64,000 nt of DNA from Prevotella sp. E13-17 (GCF_022024035.1 NZ_CP091787.1:2356001-2420000); one strand, 5' to 3'; shown: positions 17,528 through 26,261, counted from the first letter of the stretch. Notes: a model not told the origin generated them from the sequence alone. Numbers and translations are program-made.

Positions 17528-18082
17528 TCAATCTTCAGAATCATCGTCGAATTCATCTAACATATCATTATCAACCTTGATGGCAATACCTTGCTGAGCA
17601 TTGATAGTTAGTTCAAGAGGAAGATACTCATCGTCCAAAGCATCGGGGCGAGCTATGGCTACCGAGAACTCCAACTCGCCATCATCCACCTCGTTGAAAC
17701 GCATACTTGACAGCAAGCCATTGCGCTTATAGTCGGCATTCAGATAGGATACAAAGTTATTCTTCGAGAACTTCTTACTGAAAAATACAGACTGGTCGCT
17801 TCTAAGCACGGTCAACGTCACATAGTTATCTTTATACTTTTGCCCAATCTCGTCGGAGAGCATCGGCAGACTATCGCTTGCTGTACGGTCTATCTTGACA
17901 TAATAGACAGCATTCTTCCAACGAACAGTATCCGTCAGATGTTCGTCGTTCATAGCGATAGGAGCCTGTGGACGTTTAGGCACGTACTTTGTCGTTATGA
18001 TATCTTCCTGTTTTTTTTTCTCCTTACAGGCGCCAAGCATCATGATGCCAGCAGCCAACATAAATGGTAGCAAATATCTCAT
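17528..18082 (-). CDS. DUF4738-like lipoprotein
   Basis: 184 residues from the ATG at 18082. A lipoprotein signal is visible ('MLAAGIMMLGAC', Cys at residue 19) and then a mature domain with 'DTVRWKNAVYYVKIDR'. The tail is strongly acidic (DEFDDDSED). It resembles the DUF4738 family of Bacteroidetes exported proteins; function unknown. A longer frame (to 18172) is possible but passes through the promoter. The promoter box ends only 8 bp before this ATG. Confidence 0.7.
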   Translation of the reverse strand: MRYLLPFMLAAGIMMLGACKEKKKQEDIITTKYVPKRPQAPIAMNDEHLTDTVRWKNAVYYVKIDRTASDSLPMLSDEIGQKYKDNYVTLTVLRSDQSVFFSKKFSKNNFVSYLNADYKRNGLLSSMRFNEVDDGELEFSVAIARPDALDDEYLPLELTINAQQGIAIKVDNDMLDEFDDDSED

Positions 18083-18090
18083 AGTGGGGG

Positions 18091-18121
18091 CAAAGATACG
18101 AAAAGTTGCGAAAAGTGCAAA
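18091..18121 (-). promoter_or_regulatory. Promoter of the DUF4738 lipoprotein gene, near-leaderless
   Basis: On the minus strand TTTG (18121-18118) and TATCTTTG (18098-18091) have an ideal 19-bp spacer. Only 8 bp separate the box from the ATG at 18082. Confidence 0.8.
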
Positions 18122-18202
18122 AGGAATAAAGAAGAAATCAATAAAAAAACGCAAAGAGCATCGTGAGCTCATTGCGTTTCTCTCTTATCCTAATAGACAA
18201 TC

Positions 18203-18667
18203 TTAATCCTTTTTAGGGCGTCTGTCGCCGTTGAAACGAGGATTCTGGCGCATCATTTTCTTCATATCTTCGGTGTAGGCTTTGAACTGCTTCTCTGTGA
18301 GAATGGTCTTCAGTTCTGCCTCGTAAGCCTCCTGATTCTTGCGCATCGCCTGACGCAGCGAGTCTCTGTTTGCCTGCGAGAAGTGTTGGCCCTTATGCTG
18401 ACCGCCATTATGCTGGAAACCGCGATTTCCGCCACGCATACCATGTTCACCACGCATATTCTTAGCAAACTTTGTGTTCAGCTCTTTCAAACGAGCCGTC
18501 TGCTCTTCGTTAAGTCCATAGGTCTCAGCCATCTTCTTAGTGCGCTGGTTGATCATCTCCGTAGGATTAATCTGCTTGCGGTTAGGTTTCACACGAGTTG
18601 AATCCTGGGCTGCGACACTCATACTGATGGTCATCAAGGCGACCAATGCCAAAACTATCTTTTTCAT
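18203..18667 (-). CDS. DUF4890-like exported protein (Spy/CpxP-like)
   Basis: 154 residues from the ATG at 18667, which follows an A/G-rich stretch (GGAAAAGGAA) and begins a signal peptide (MKKIVLALVALMTISMSVAA). The mature part is helical and charged: 'MAETYGLNEEQTARLKELN' and 'LKTILTEKQFKAYTEDMKKM', with a Gly/His/Gln-rich middle ('GGNRGFQHNGGQHKGQH'). This layout is like DUF4890 and the periplasmic Spy/CpxP chaperones with LTxxQ motifs. The His-rich linker might bind metal; not tested. Confidence 0.75.
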   Translation of the reverse strand: MKKIVLALVALMTISMSVAAQDSTRVKPNRKQINPTEMINQRTKKMAETYGLNEEQTARLKELNTKFAKNMRGEHGMRGGNRGFQHNGGQHKGQHFSQANRDSLRQAMRKNQEAYEAELKTILTEKQFKAYTEDMKKMMRQNPRFNGDRRPKKD

Positions 18668-18771
18668 CGTTTTTATTCCTTTTCCTTTTAGTTTGTTAAT
18701 ACTACGTTTAATTAGTTGCAACTGTCTTTATGACGTTGCTACGCATGAAAAGTTTAACGACTAAAGACGTA

Positions 18772-19452
18772 TTAATGAATTTTAGCAATCTCGAGTACGG
18801 TCAGTATGCCATGTTCCACCCGGAAACGGACATCCTTGCCAGCAAATGGCATCCCATAGATGCGCGATTCGTCGTGGTGATAACGGGGACGAGGGTCTTG
18901 CGAAAGCACCTGACGAAGCCCCTTCAGTTCGACATCAGAGAACTGTGTCGCCAAGGCATCGGGCAGTTGCACGGTGAGAGGATGCCACTCTACCTGATCG
19001 ACGAAACCGCTACGAGCATCAGGACGGCTGTCGGCATAAACCACATAGGGCTTGATGTCGTAAATAGGTGTACCATCCATCAAGTCGGCACCAGCCACAT
19101 GGATGACGGGTCCGTTCGGAGAGCTTATTTCCACCTTATTTATATATACGCACGAGAGCCCCAAGCGGTTAGGACGAAAGGGTGACCGCGAGGCAAACAC
19201 CCCTACTCGTTCGTTGCCGCCCAACCGAGGTGGCCGAACGGTTAGGTTGGCATTCTCCACACGATTACCACTGAACTCCCATATCAGCCACAGGTAGTCG
19301 AACTGATCTAAGCCACGGATAGCATCGGGGTTCTGAAATTCTGGTACGAAAACAATGGTGCCCTGCAAGTCGTTCATCAAACCACTCTGACGAGGAATGC
19401 CAAACTTTGAGGTCATGGGCGAATGGAAATAGGCTATCGGTTCAATGTTCAT
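18772..19452 (-). CDS. trmO: TrmO/TsaA-type tRNA (t6A37) N6-methyltransferase
   Basis: 226 residues from the ATG at 19452 (MNIEPIAYFHSPM). The upstream open frame to 19599 overlaps the DUF5686 gene and is not used. 'GIPRQSGL', 'GLDQFDYLWLIWEF' and 'RSPFRPNRLGLSCV' are hallmark TsaA/UPF0066 motifs; the family transfers a methyl group from SAM to t6A at tRNA position 37. The C-terminal ~70 residues fit the usual extension. Stop of the upstream DUF5686 gene is 14 bp away. Confidence 0.9.
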   Translation of the reverse strand: MNIEPIAYFHSPMTSKFGIPRQSGLMNDLQGTIVFVPEFQNPDAIRGLDQFDYLWLIWEFSGNRVENANLTVRPPRLGGNERVGVFASRSPFRPNRLGLSCVYINKVEISSPNGPVIHVAGADLMDGTPIYDIKPYVVYADSRPDARSGFVDQVEWHPLTVQLPDALATQFSDVELKGLRQVLSQDPRPRYHHDESRIYGMPFAGKDVRFRVEHGILTVLEIAKIH

Positions 19453-19466
19453 CTTTACGGAATCAT

Positions 19467-22016
19467 TTAGAATGAGGCACGCAACAAGATGCGGATGCCT
19501 TGTTTGCTGACGTTGGGATTGTCTAAATACGACAAGCGTCTGACATATTGTATCTGTAATATCTTGAATATATTGTGTATGCCGACAGACAGTTCCCAAT
19601 AAGGTTTGTGAGAATCCATCACATGATATGCACCATCAGGGAAAACCATCAGAATGTCATTCTGGGAATTTTCATCAAGACAAGGATTATTTTTATCGGT
19701 CAAGCAGCCCCACAAACACTTCACGCTCAACCACTCTCGCCACTTCAATTGACGTAACAAGGGAATACGGTTGAAGAGTTTTCCATTCATATTCCAGTCA
19801 ATCATGAGCGAAGCATATCGGTCGTTCAGAAACTCCATGTTATTGATGAGGTTAAACGTCTGGCGCTGCAACACATAGCTCAGGTTGGCAGAAGGCATGA
19901 TGAGTAGCGGATAGGGCACTCTGTTCCACTGAGCGCCCATCTTGAGATAGGTGTCCACGCGTCCCCACGACATGGGCAACCATATACGATCAGAGAACGA
20001 GGCCTCGGTGAAATTATAATTATAATGACCGCCAAGTACGCCATCGAAGCCCATTGTATGTTTCAATTCAAAGACGGCGACCTCCTTGTTCAACACATGT
20101 CGTCGCTGTTTCGTGTTGACATAGGTTTCACCGGGCGACAAGCGAAAGCCGACAGTAGCCTCCGTATAACGCAACGATGACTGTAGCTGTTGGTCGCGGA
20201 GTCTTTTCAGTTCCATACCACCAATAGGCTTCACCTTCTCGGATTTAGCCTCCACAAAATACTTCAAGCCCCACTCTTTCTCGTATTCGAACTTCAGAGA
20301 CTGGGTGTTATATAGAAACATTTTGTCAATGTCAGTCACCTTAAACGACGTGAACACATTGTCCTTGTCGGTACTCAGAAACTTATCACTGGGCATTGCA
20401 ACGTCACGAGACGACTGGAATGTGACAGCCTGTTTAGGAAACTCGCGAGGCAGATAATCCGGACGATTGAAGGTATAGGTCACCTCGCCACTATAGTAAT
20501 TCTGTTTAGACGCCATGCCTCGTGCATAATAACCCTTCAAAAAGAGGTGCGGATGAAGATTGGCGGTGGTCTGCGCACTGGCTCGAAGGCGCCACTTATC
20601 GTAAAAGTTCTGCGACACAATCGTATTGATAGGACCGATATCCACCTTGCTGGGATGCTCTTTTGTACCCGTTTCCACATAGTTCTCAAAAAGAGCCCTT
20701 AGACCAAAGATGATATACTTAAAGCCGTTCATCTGTTCCATGCCTTTCACAAACTGGCTCATAGAGGCTTCACTTCGAGTCAACTCCACCTGTCGATATT
20801 GTGTCCAGAAGTCCTCTCCGCGATGGTCGGCATGAGGAACTCTTGTTATTTTCTTATTTCCACTCAACAGATGGTCGGGCAACTCATCGAACGAGAAGTC
20901 AGTACGGCGAGTGTTTCTCACCACCATCATCTTTTGAACGAAGTCTAACACCATCAGTTCGACAAACATATCGTCAATGCCCAACACCCATTCACCATTG
21001 TCCAACTGCACAAACTCTTGAAGACATTGCATATTCTCCACCCAGTTGATTTCACTTGAACTTGGAATTGTCAGTTCGCAACGACGCACCTGATACGAGG
21101 AATCGGCCAAGACATATAGTTGTCCGCGGAAACCTATATCTTGCTGGTTGTTGGGAGTAAAGTCAAGGTGGTAGCAGAGATCATTACCCACGTAAACCGT
21201 ATCCGTAATATAATAGCGATAGAAGGCTATCGCATCGCGACCGATGGGACTCGTGAAGGATTGTCGAAGAACGCGAATTTGGTCGTCGAAGATGTCAATA
21301 TCTGCAAACACATCTTTCATCACAGCAGTCAGGATATCGCCAGTCTGAAACAAATCGTTGACGCCCTTTGACGACTGTCCTAGAACAACCTGTCGTTCAA
21401 CCTCAGGCTTTCGTCGGTAGTATTCCTTCGTCACTGTTTCTTCGAGAGAGAGCGGAAGCACCAGTTTATTGTTGTAGGGCGACACCTCTACTTGGTTCAT
21501 CAACCACTCATGCTTCTTGAACATAGGATGATCAATCGTCGAAGGGGAAAGGTCGTTGAGTCCCAACATAATCTTCTGGTAATTACAGAACTGATAGTAG
21601 TCGTGACTCTTCAGGTGATGACGACGTCGTTGAGCTATCACTCGCCTCATCAGTTCAACCGCAGGATTGTTCTTTCTGCTGTATCTGGCGCGCTTAGACT
21701 TCACCGTAACCTCCTGGATATGCTGCGACTCAGCAGAAAGACGTATCACCAGATGATTGGGTGTGGAAGATGTCACATTGACCACATGCGTCACATAACC
21801 CACCGAACTGACACTCAAGGGCCGACCTATGTGTCTGGAAATGGTAAATCGTCCCTCTCCATCGCACGACACTGCCACACGATTGCCACTATACGAGACG
21901 CTGGCATAAGGCACTGGTCCACCGTCATGAGCATCGATAACCTCACCGGTTATCTGCGCCAATGCCGTCTTCATCATCAGCAGGAGAAGAGAAAACAGTA
22001 ATAAACGACGTCTCAA
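19467..22016 (-). CDS. DUF5686 / carboxypeptidase-regulatory-like outer-membrane protein
   Basis: About 849 residues. A TTG at 22016 gives a good signal peptide (LRRRLLLFSLLLLMMKTALA) and lies 30 bp after the promoter; the longer frame reaches into the promoter, and the ATG pair at 21977 would leave too short a signal. The N-terminal domain ('GEVIDAHDGGPVPYASVSYS') is a CarboxypepD-regulatory-like beta sandwich, as in TonB-dependent receptors. The rest is a DUF5686 region, with beta-rich repeats and an aromatic C-terminus ('GIRILLRASF') that suit an outer-membrane barrel. Function not known. Confidence 0.82.
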   Translation of the reverse strand: MRRRLLLFSLLLLMMKTALAQITGEVIDAHDGGPVPYASVSYSGNRVAVSCDGEGRFTISRHIGRPLSVSSVGYVTHVVNVTSSTPNHLVIRLSAESQHIQEVTVKSKRARYSRKNNPAVELMRRVIAQRRRHHLKSHDYYQFCNYQKIMLGLNDLSPSTIDHPMFKKHEWLMNQVEVSPYNNKLVLPLSLEETVTKEYYRRKPEVERQVVLGQSSKGVNDLFQTGDILTAVMKDVFADIDIFDDQIRVLRQSFTSPIGRDAIAFYRYYITDTVYVGNDLCYHLDFTPNNQQDIGFRGQLYVLADSSYQVRRCELTIPSSSEINWVENMQCLQEFVQLDNGEWVLGIDDMFVELMVLDFVQKMMVVRNTRRTDFSFDELPDHLLSGNKKITRVPHADHRGEDFWTQYRQVELTRSEASMSQFVKGMEQMNGFKYIIFGLRALFENYVETGTKEHPSKVDIGPINTIVSQNFYDKWRLRASAQTTANLHPHLFLKGYYARGMASKQNYYSGEVTYTFNRPDYLPREFPKQAVTFQSSRDVAMPSDKFLSTDKDNVFTSFKVTDIDKMFLYNTQSLKFEYEKEWGLKYFVEAKSEKVKPIGGMELKRLRDQQLQSSLRYTEATVGFRLSPGETYVNTKQRRHVLNKEVAVFELKHTMGFDGVLGGHYNYNFTEASFSDRIWLPMSWGRVDTYLKMGAQWNRVPYPLLIMPSANLSYVLQRQTFNLINNMEFLNDRYASLMIDWNMNGKLFNRIPLLRQLKWREWLSVKCLWGCLTDKNNPCLDENSQNDILMVFPDGAYHVMDSHKPYWELSVGIHNIFKILQIQYVRRLSYLDNPNVSKQGIRILLRASF

Positions 22017-22046
22017 AATATAGTAGTTTTTAACAATTAAACTGTG

Positions 22047-22077
22047 CAAAGTTACGAAATAATTTCGTAATATCAAA
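22047..22077 (-). promoter_or_regulatory. Promoter of the DUF5686-trmO genes
   Basis: Minus strand TTTG (22077-22074) and TAACTTTG (22054-22047), 19-bp spacer. It overlaps the divergent promoter of the lipid cluster. Confidence 0.8.
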
Positions 22078-22094
22078 TAAAATATATACTTTTG
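22063..22094 (+). promoter_or_regulatory. Divergent promoter of the inositol-lipid cluster, near-leaderless
   Basis: TTTC at 22063-22066 and TACTTTTG at 22087-22094 with a 20-bp spacer. The ATG at 22104 is only 9 bp after the box. Confidence 0.65.
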
Positions 22095-22103
22095 CACGCA
22101 ACA

Positions 22104-22583
22104 ATGAAAAGACTACCCATCATTCCTACCATGATAGCCACAGGCTTTGGGGCCGGCTTTTGGCCTTGGGGGCCAGGCACTGCCGGTGCTGTGTTGGCTA
22201 CGTCAATATGGTTGGTGCTATCACAATTTCTGATGCCAACCACGACAATGCTCACCACTGGCGTTCTCATTGTCGTGTTTACGTGGCTGGGCACATGGGC
22301 AACAGCCAAGTTAACACCACATTGGGGCGACGATCCCAGCAGAGTGGTTATCGACGAGATGATTGGTGTATGGGTTCCGCTATTGCTGGCATACAACTGG
22401 TGGACTGCTCTTACTGCACTTTTCTTATTTCGTTTCTTTGATATCGTGAAGCCATTGGGCATCCGTTCTCTTGACAGACGCAAAGGTGCCTTCTGGGTGA
22501 TGGCCGACGACCTTCTGGCTGGCATCTATTCAGCCATCGTATTGGCTGTCATTATTTACATCTCAAGCACATGGGCAAGATAA
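22104..22583 (+). CDS. PgpA-family phosphatase (PG-phosphate or PI-phosphate phosphatase)
   Basis: 159 residues, four membrane segments. 'TGFGAGFWPWGPGTAGAV' and 'DDPSRVVIDEMIGVWVPLL' are the PgpA signatures, and 'FRFFDIVKPLGIRSLDRRKG' completes the family core. PgpA removes phosphate from phosphatidylglycerophosphate. In Bacteroides inositol-lipid clusters the homologue acts on phosphatidylinositol phosphate. Its neighbours (GtrA, CDP-alcohol transferase, PAP2/AUR1-like) make the second role more likely here. The ATG is used rather than a TTG 12 bp upstream inside the promoter. Confidence 0.88.
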   Translation: MKRLPIIPTMIATGFGAGFWPWGPGTAGAVLATSIWLVLSQFLMPTTTMLTTGVLIVVFTWLGTWATAKLTPHWGDDPSRVVIDEMIGVWVPLLLAYNWWTALTALFLFRFFDIVKPLGIRSLDRRKGAFWVMADDLLAGIYSAIVLAVIIYISSTWAR

Positions 22584-22978
22584 AACACGAATTGTGGACA
22601 TTCTGCAAAGCACAGCTTTCTGCCCAGGCAGCAACGCTTATCGACTTTCTCACATCTATCTTTCTGGCAGAAGTCATTGGCATCTGGTATTTGTATGCCA
22701 CCTTCGTTGGTGCCGTAACAGGAGGTGCTTTCAACTGCATCATAAACTATCGCTGGGTGTTCGACAATGAAGGACTGAAGAAAAAGAAGGTTGCCTACAG
22801 ATATGCCTTTGTTTGGGCTGGCAGCATTTCCCTGAATACCATTGGTACATACGTGCTGACAGAACTATCCAGCTATTACTTCGTCATCACAAAGGCAATC
22901 GTATCTGTCGTGGTAGCCGTGTTCTGGAACTACCAGTTGCAACGGCTATTCGTCTATAAATCATCACTAAAAGAATAA
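22571..22978 (+). CDS. GtrA family membrane protein
   Basis: 135 residues, four membrane helices: 'AATLIDFLTSIFLAEVIG', 'GAVTGGAFNCIINYRWVF' (GtrA core motif), 'GTYVLTELSSYYFVITKAIV', 'FWNYQLQRLFVYK'. GtrA proteins are thought to help move lipid-linked sugars or related lipids across membranes. The start overlaps the PgpA-like gene by 13 bp. In this cluster it may move or present an inositol lipid, which is inference. Confidence 0.9.
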   Translation: MGKIKHELWTFCKAQLSAQAATLIDFLTSIFLAEVIGIWYLYATFVGAVTGGAFNCIINYRWVFDNEGLKKKKVAYRYAFVWAGSISLNTIGTYVLTELSSYYFVITKAIVSVVVAVFWNYQLQRLFVYKSSLKE

Positions 22979-22994
22979 AAACATTATCAACAAT

Positions 22995-23657
22995 ATGAAC
23001 TACAGAGATTTTCTACAGAAGGTGATCTACATCATGATCAACCCCATCATCAAAGCAATGATTCGCATTGGGTTGACACCTAATATCGTGACCGCATTAG
23101 GATTCGTCGGCAATCTGGTTGCCACCTACTTATTTATCAAGGCTGCCATCTTATTTCCCGACTACGAATGTGCTGCCTATCCACTCATCGCATGGGGCGG
23201 TGGCATCATTCTCTTTGCAGGTTTGTTCGACATGATGGACGGACGTCTGGCACGAATGGGCAACATGTCCTCCACATTCGGTGCCCTGTGGGACTCCACA
23301 CTTGACCGCTATAGCGAACTGGTGACACTATTTGGCATCTGCCTGCTGTTCATCAAGGCTGGCGATGAATGGTTTTGGATGGGCGTCATCACCTTTGCCG
23401 CAATGGTCGGTTCGGTGATGGTGAGCTACGTTCGTGCACGTGCCGAAGGCCTCGACATCGAGTGTAAGGTGGGCTTGATGCAACGTCCAGAACGTGTGGT
23501 AGTCACAGCTATTGTGGCTATCGTGAGTGGTTGCACCTTAAACCTATGGTGGCTTGCGGGTGGCATGATTCTCATTGCCGTGCTTGCCAACATCACAGCA
23601 TTCTGGCGCATCGGTCATTGTTACAGGGAACTGAAGAAGAAGGATGAAGATAAATAA
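22995..23657 (+). CDS. CDP-alcohol phosphatidyltransferase family protein (likely PI-phosphate synthase)
   Basis: 220 residues with several membrane segments. The full CDP-alcohol transferase signature is present at about residues 80-107: DMMDGRLAR, then G in 'MSSTFGALWD', ending in STLDR, which supplies the metal- and CDP-binding aspartates. The enzyme joins CDP-diacylglycerol to an alcohol. Given the cluster, inositol 3-phosphate is the likely acceptor. No inositol-3-phosphate synthase gene is next to it. The stop overlaps the next gene by 14 bp. Confidence 0.88.
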   Translation: MNYRDFLQKVIYIMINPIIKAMIRIGLTPNIVTALGFVGNLVATYLFIKAAILFPDYECAAYPLIAWGGGIILFAGLFDMMDGRLARMGNMSSTFGALWDSTLDRYSELVTLFGICLLFIKAGDEWFWMGVITFAAMVGSVMVSYVRARAEGLDIECKVGLMQRPERVVVTAIVAIVSGCTLNLWWLAGGMILIAVLANITAFWRIGHCYRELKKKDEDK

Positions 23658-24609
23658 GCTATTTTCATTAGAAGGCCTATCGCGACGCGAGATAGTGCTT
23701 GTCCTGGCGTGCTGCCTTGTCTTCTTGTTGCTACAGGGTATCGTCGTTGGACTAATCCCCGCACAAATCGTGATGGTGGGATTGTTCCTACTACTCTACT
23801 TTGCTCACGACTACACCAGGAAGATGGCAGTTGCGCTCTTGCCTTTTATTGCGTTCGAAATCAGCTACGATTGGATGCGCCTATACCCCAACTATCTGGT
23901 GAACGAGGTTGACACACAGGCCATATACGAAACCGAGCGTCAGCTGTTTGGCATCGGCGACGGTGCAAAAAGCATCATTCCCGGCGAGTTCTTCATGAGC
24001 CATCACAATGCCATAGCAGACCTCATGGCAGGCTTCTTTTACCTGTGCTGGGTTCCTGTCCCCATTGCGTTTGGTTTATATCTATTCATCAAAGGCAAGC
24101 GTCGCGACTATCTGCGCTTTGCACTGGCCTTCCTATTTGTCAACTGGTTAGGCTTTATTGGCTATTATATTCACCCCACCGCCCCACCATGGTACGTCTT
24201 GCAATACGGTTTCGAGCCCGATTTCAGTACCCCTGGCAATGTGGCAGGCTTGATACGCTTTGACGAGATGATTGGCATTCCCGTCTTTCAGAGTATCTAT
24301 GTCAACAATTCCAATATCTTTGCAGCGGTACCTTCACTTCATGCAGCCTACATGCTCATAGCCACCATCTACAGTGTAATCAGTCACAGGTCGTGGTTCT
24401 GCACCACCATCTTTGCCTTAATCACCGTAGGCATCTGGTGGACAGCCGTCTATTCGTGCCACCACTACATCATTGATGTTCTTCTGGGCATCGCCACAGC
24501 ATGTGTGGGCATAGCACTGTTCGAAAAACTGTTGATGAGATGGAGCTTCTTCTCTCGGTTCTTCAATGCTTATTCGAGATACATTGGTGAAAACTCCGTA
24601 CGGGGATAA
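23644..24609 (+). CDS. PAP2-superfamily, AUR1-like inositol phosphorylceramide synthase candidate
   Basis: 321 residues, about eight membrane segments. The lipid-phosphatase/AUR1 active site is seen: 'AAVPSLHAAYMLIAT' (catalytic His) and 'SCHHYIIDVLLGIA' (second His and Asp). An N-terminal 'DWMRLYPNYLVNEVDTQAIY' and 'YIHPTAPPWY' resemble fungal and Bacteroidetes AUR1-type synthases, which move phosphoinositol from PI to ceramide. It is the last of four genes; a plain PAP2 phosphatase is the alternative. Confidence 0.8.
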   Translation: MKINKLFSLEGLSRREIVLVLACCLVFLLLQGIVVGLIPAQIVMVGLFLLLYFAHDYTRKMAVALLPFIAFEISYDWMRLYPNYLVNEVDTQAIYETERQLFGIGDGAKSIIPGEFFMSHHNAIADLMAGFFYLCWVPVPIAFGLYLFIKGKRRDYLRFALAFLFVNWLGFIGYYIHPTAPPWYVLQYGFEPDFSTPGNVAGLIRFDEMIGIPVFQSIYVNNSNIFAAVPSLHAAYMLIATIYSVISHRSWFCTTIFALITVGIWWTAVYSCHHYIIDVLLGIATACVGIALFEKLLMRWSFFSRFFNAYSRYIGENSVRG

Positions 24610-24616
24610 TACAAAA

Positions 24617-24649
24617 GTGCCACTTTGCGAAGGCTAAAGTGGCATTTTT
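24617..24649 (+). terminator. Terminator after the inositol-lipid cluster
   Basis: TGCCACTTT (24618-24626) pairs with AAAGTGGCA (24636-24644), followed by five T. The two arms are also the first two units of the 22-bp-period array. Confidence 0.8.
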
Positions 24650-24866
24650 CTTATGCAATAGTGGCACTTTCATCATGCAATAGTGGCACTATTGATCCGA
24701 TTCCAGGGGCTAGAAATGCTAATTCTAGGGGCTAGAAAGAGTGTCTCCAGGGGCTAGAAACAACAATTCTAGGGGCTAGAAAGGGAATTTCTATGGGCTA
24801 GAATAAAATTCAATGCTTTACTTTTGGATTTTAAAAGGGGGCGAATGGTGCTGTTATAGTGGCACC
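24617..24866. repeat. 22-bp-period degenerate motif array (main copy)
   Basis: Motif cores begin at 24617 (GTGCCACTTT), 24639 (GTGGCATTTT), 24661 (GTGGCACTTT), 24683 (GTGGCACTAT), 24705, 24727, 24749, 24771 (each AGGGGCTAGAAA) and 24793 (ATGGGCTAGAA), exactly 22 bp apart. Weaker in-phase matches occur at 24837 and 24859 (GTGGCAC). The sequence between cores is variable. The array fills most of the 350-bp gap to the convergent histidine kinase gene; no gene is seen there. Confidence 0.85.
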
Positions 24867-24959
24867 ATAAGCTGGTCAAACAGCAAGAATAAAGTCGCTG
24901 TTGCACCAGAAGAAAAAAAAGAAAAGCTTATGCCTACGTCCTATGCTGCAGCCATCACA

Positions 24960-26207
24960 CTATTGAATAGGTATTTCAAACCAGAAGGTGGAGCCTTCGT
25001 TCAATACCGATTCCACGCCTACCTGTCCACCCAGACTGTAGGCCAAGGTGCGACAAAGACTCAAGCCGAGGCCGGCACCCGGTATAAACTCATCGACTTT
25101 GAAGAAGCGCTCGAAGATGCGCTCATGATTCTCGGGTGCGATACCCTTACCAGTATCGCGCACCCAGACACGGATACGACCATCTACGGGAGCGTCATAT
25201 CCCACCACAATGCTGCCGGCATCGGTAAACTTAACTGCATTGTTCAAGAGGTGTTTCAGGATTTCGCAGACACGGTTCAGGTCGGATGTAACCATCTGCT
25301 CATCACGGGCAAACTGGGTAGTCATCGTGACACCAGGCTTACAGTCGTGCTGACAACTGTCCACATGCTCCGACAACATCATTCCCAACTCAAAATTGGT
25401 CATCACCAGTTCTTCCTCGCCAGCTTCAATCTTAGATATACTTACCACATCGTCAATAATGCGCAACAGCTTAGATGTATTTTCGTTGACCAATCCTAAC
25501 AAGCTCTTGCGTTCCTCTTCATCAGTAACATCGGGCAAAATACCAGTAAAGCCGACAATGGCATTTAACGGCGTACGAATCTCATGACTGATATTTGCGA
25601 CAAAGGCCGTTTTTAGACGGTCGCTTTCTTCTGCGCGGTTACGAGCACGGATGAGCTCGCTCTCAATATTCTTTTGTTCGTCAATGCGCATCGTGGCACC
25701 TGCAATCATAATAGGCTTCCCATCCACATCACGCTCGGCTATCGTCGCATAACTATCTGCCCAATAGGTCTGTTTAGAATGAGGAACTCTCACCTGATAT
25801 TGAGCTCTACCCAACTCCACGCGTCCACTTACAAGGTCTTCAAAGTTCTTTTTCACCCATTGTCGTCCCGGTTCCAAAATCACAGAATAGACTTCTTCAA
25901 GAGGCGTATTGGTAGCCGGAGTATAATTGTCAGTACCTTCACGGAAATCGTTATCGAAGGTCATCAGACGTTGTCTCACATCCAAATGCCATGTGGACAA
26001 ATGCATCGCCTTCAATATCAACTCATATTCTACATTATGTTTCTTAACCTTATCCAGCTGTTTCAATTCAAATTCAAGATTCAAAGTGATACGATGCTGA
26101 TAAAAAAGCAGCCATATCGACAATAATATAGCGCCTATGAGTCCCACCCACAGGAAGACACTCGACAAGGTCGATTGGTGACTTACATAAAGAAGCAATT
26201 CCTCCAT
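24960..26207 (-). CDS. PAS-domain sensor histidine kinase (orphan)
   Basis: 415 residues from the ATG at 26207. One membrane helix ('VFLWVGLIGAILLSIWLLFY'), a PAS domain (about 55-180), HisKA with the phospho-acceptor in 'NISHEIRTPLNAIVGF' near residue 208, and HATPase_c with 'LLNNAVKFT' (N box), 'VRDTGKGI' (G1) and 'GAGLGLSLC' (G2). It signals to an unknown response regulator; none is next to it. It is convergent with the lipid cluster and divergent from the RlmL-like gene. The promoter box ends 6 bp before the ATG. Confidence 0.92.
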   Translation of the reverse strand: MEELLLYVSHQSTLSSVFLWVGLIGAILLSIWLLFYQHRITLNLEFELKQLDKVKKHNVEYELILKAMHLSTWHLDVRQRLMTFDNDFREGTDNYTPATNTPLEEVYSVILEPGRQWVKKNFEDLVSGRVELGRAQYQVRVPHSKQTYWADSYATIAERDVDGKPIMIAGATMRIDEQKNIESELIRARNRAEESDRLKTAFVANISHEIRTPLNAIVGFTGILPDVTDEEERKSLLGLVNENTSKLLRIIDDVVSISKIEAGEEELVMTNFELGMMLSEHVDSCQHDCKPGVTMTTQFARDEQMVTSDLNRVCEILKHLLNNAVKFTDAGSIVVGYDAPVDGRIRVWVRDTGKGIAPENHERIFERFFKVDEFIPGAGLGLSLCRTLAYSLGGQVGVESVLNEGSTFWFEIPIQ

Positions 26208-26213
26208 TGTCTG

Positions 26214-26244
26214 CAAAATTACGAATTAATTTCTAATAAAGAAA
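26214..26244 (-). promoter_or_regulatory. Promoter of the histidine kinase, near-leaderless
   Basis: Minus strand TTTC (26244-26241) and TAATTTTG (26221-26214), 19-bp spacer. Six bases separate the box from the ATG at 26207. Confidence 0.65.
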
Positions 26245-26261
26245 TAAAAATGCAAAAATAT

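Noticed and set aside
24617..24866. CRISPR array
   Set aside because: The period is only 22 bp, cores differ, spacers are 6-12 bp, and no cas gene is near.
24813..25499. 228-codon open frame on the plus strand
   Set aside because: It is antisense to the histidine kinase, whose domains are clear on the minus strand.
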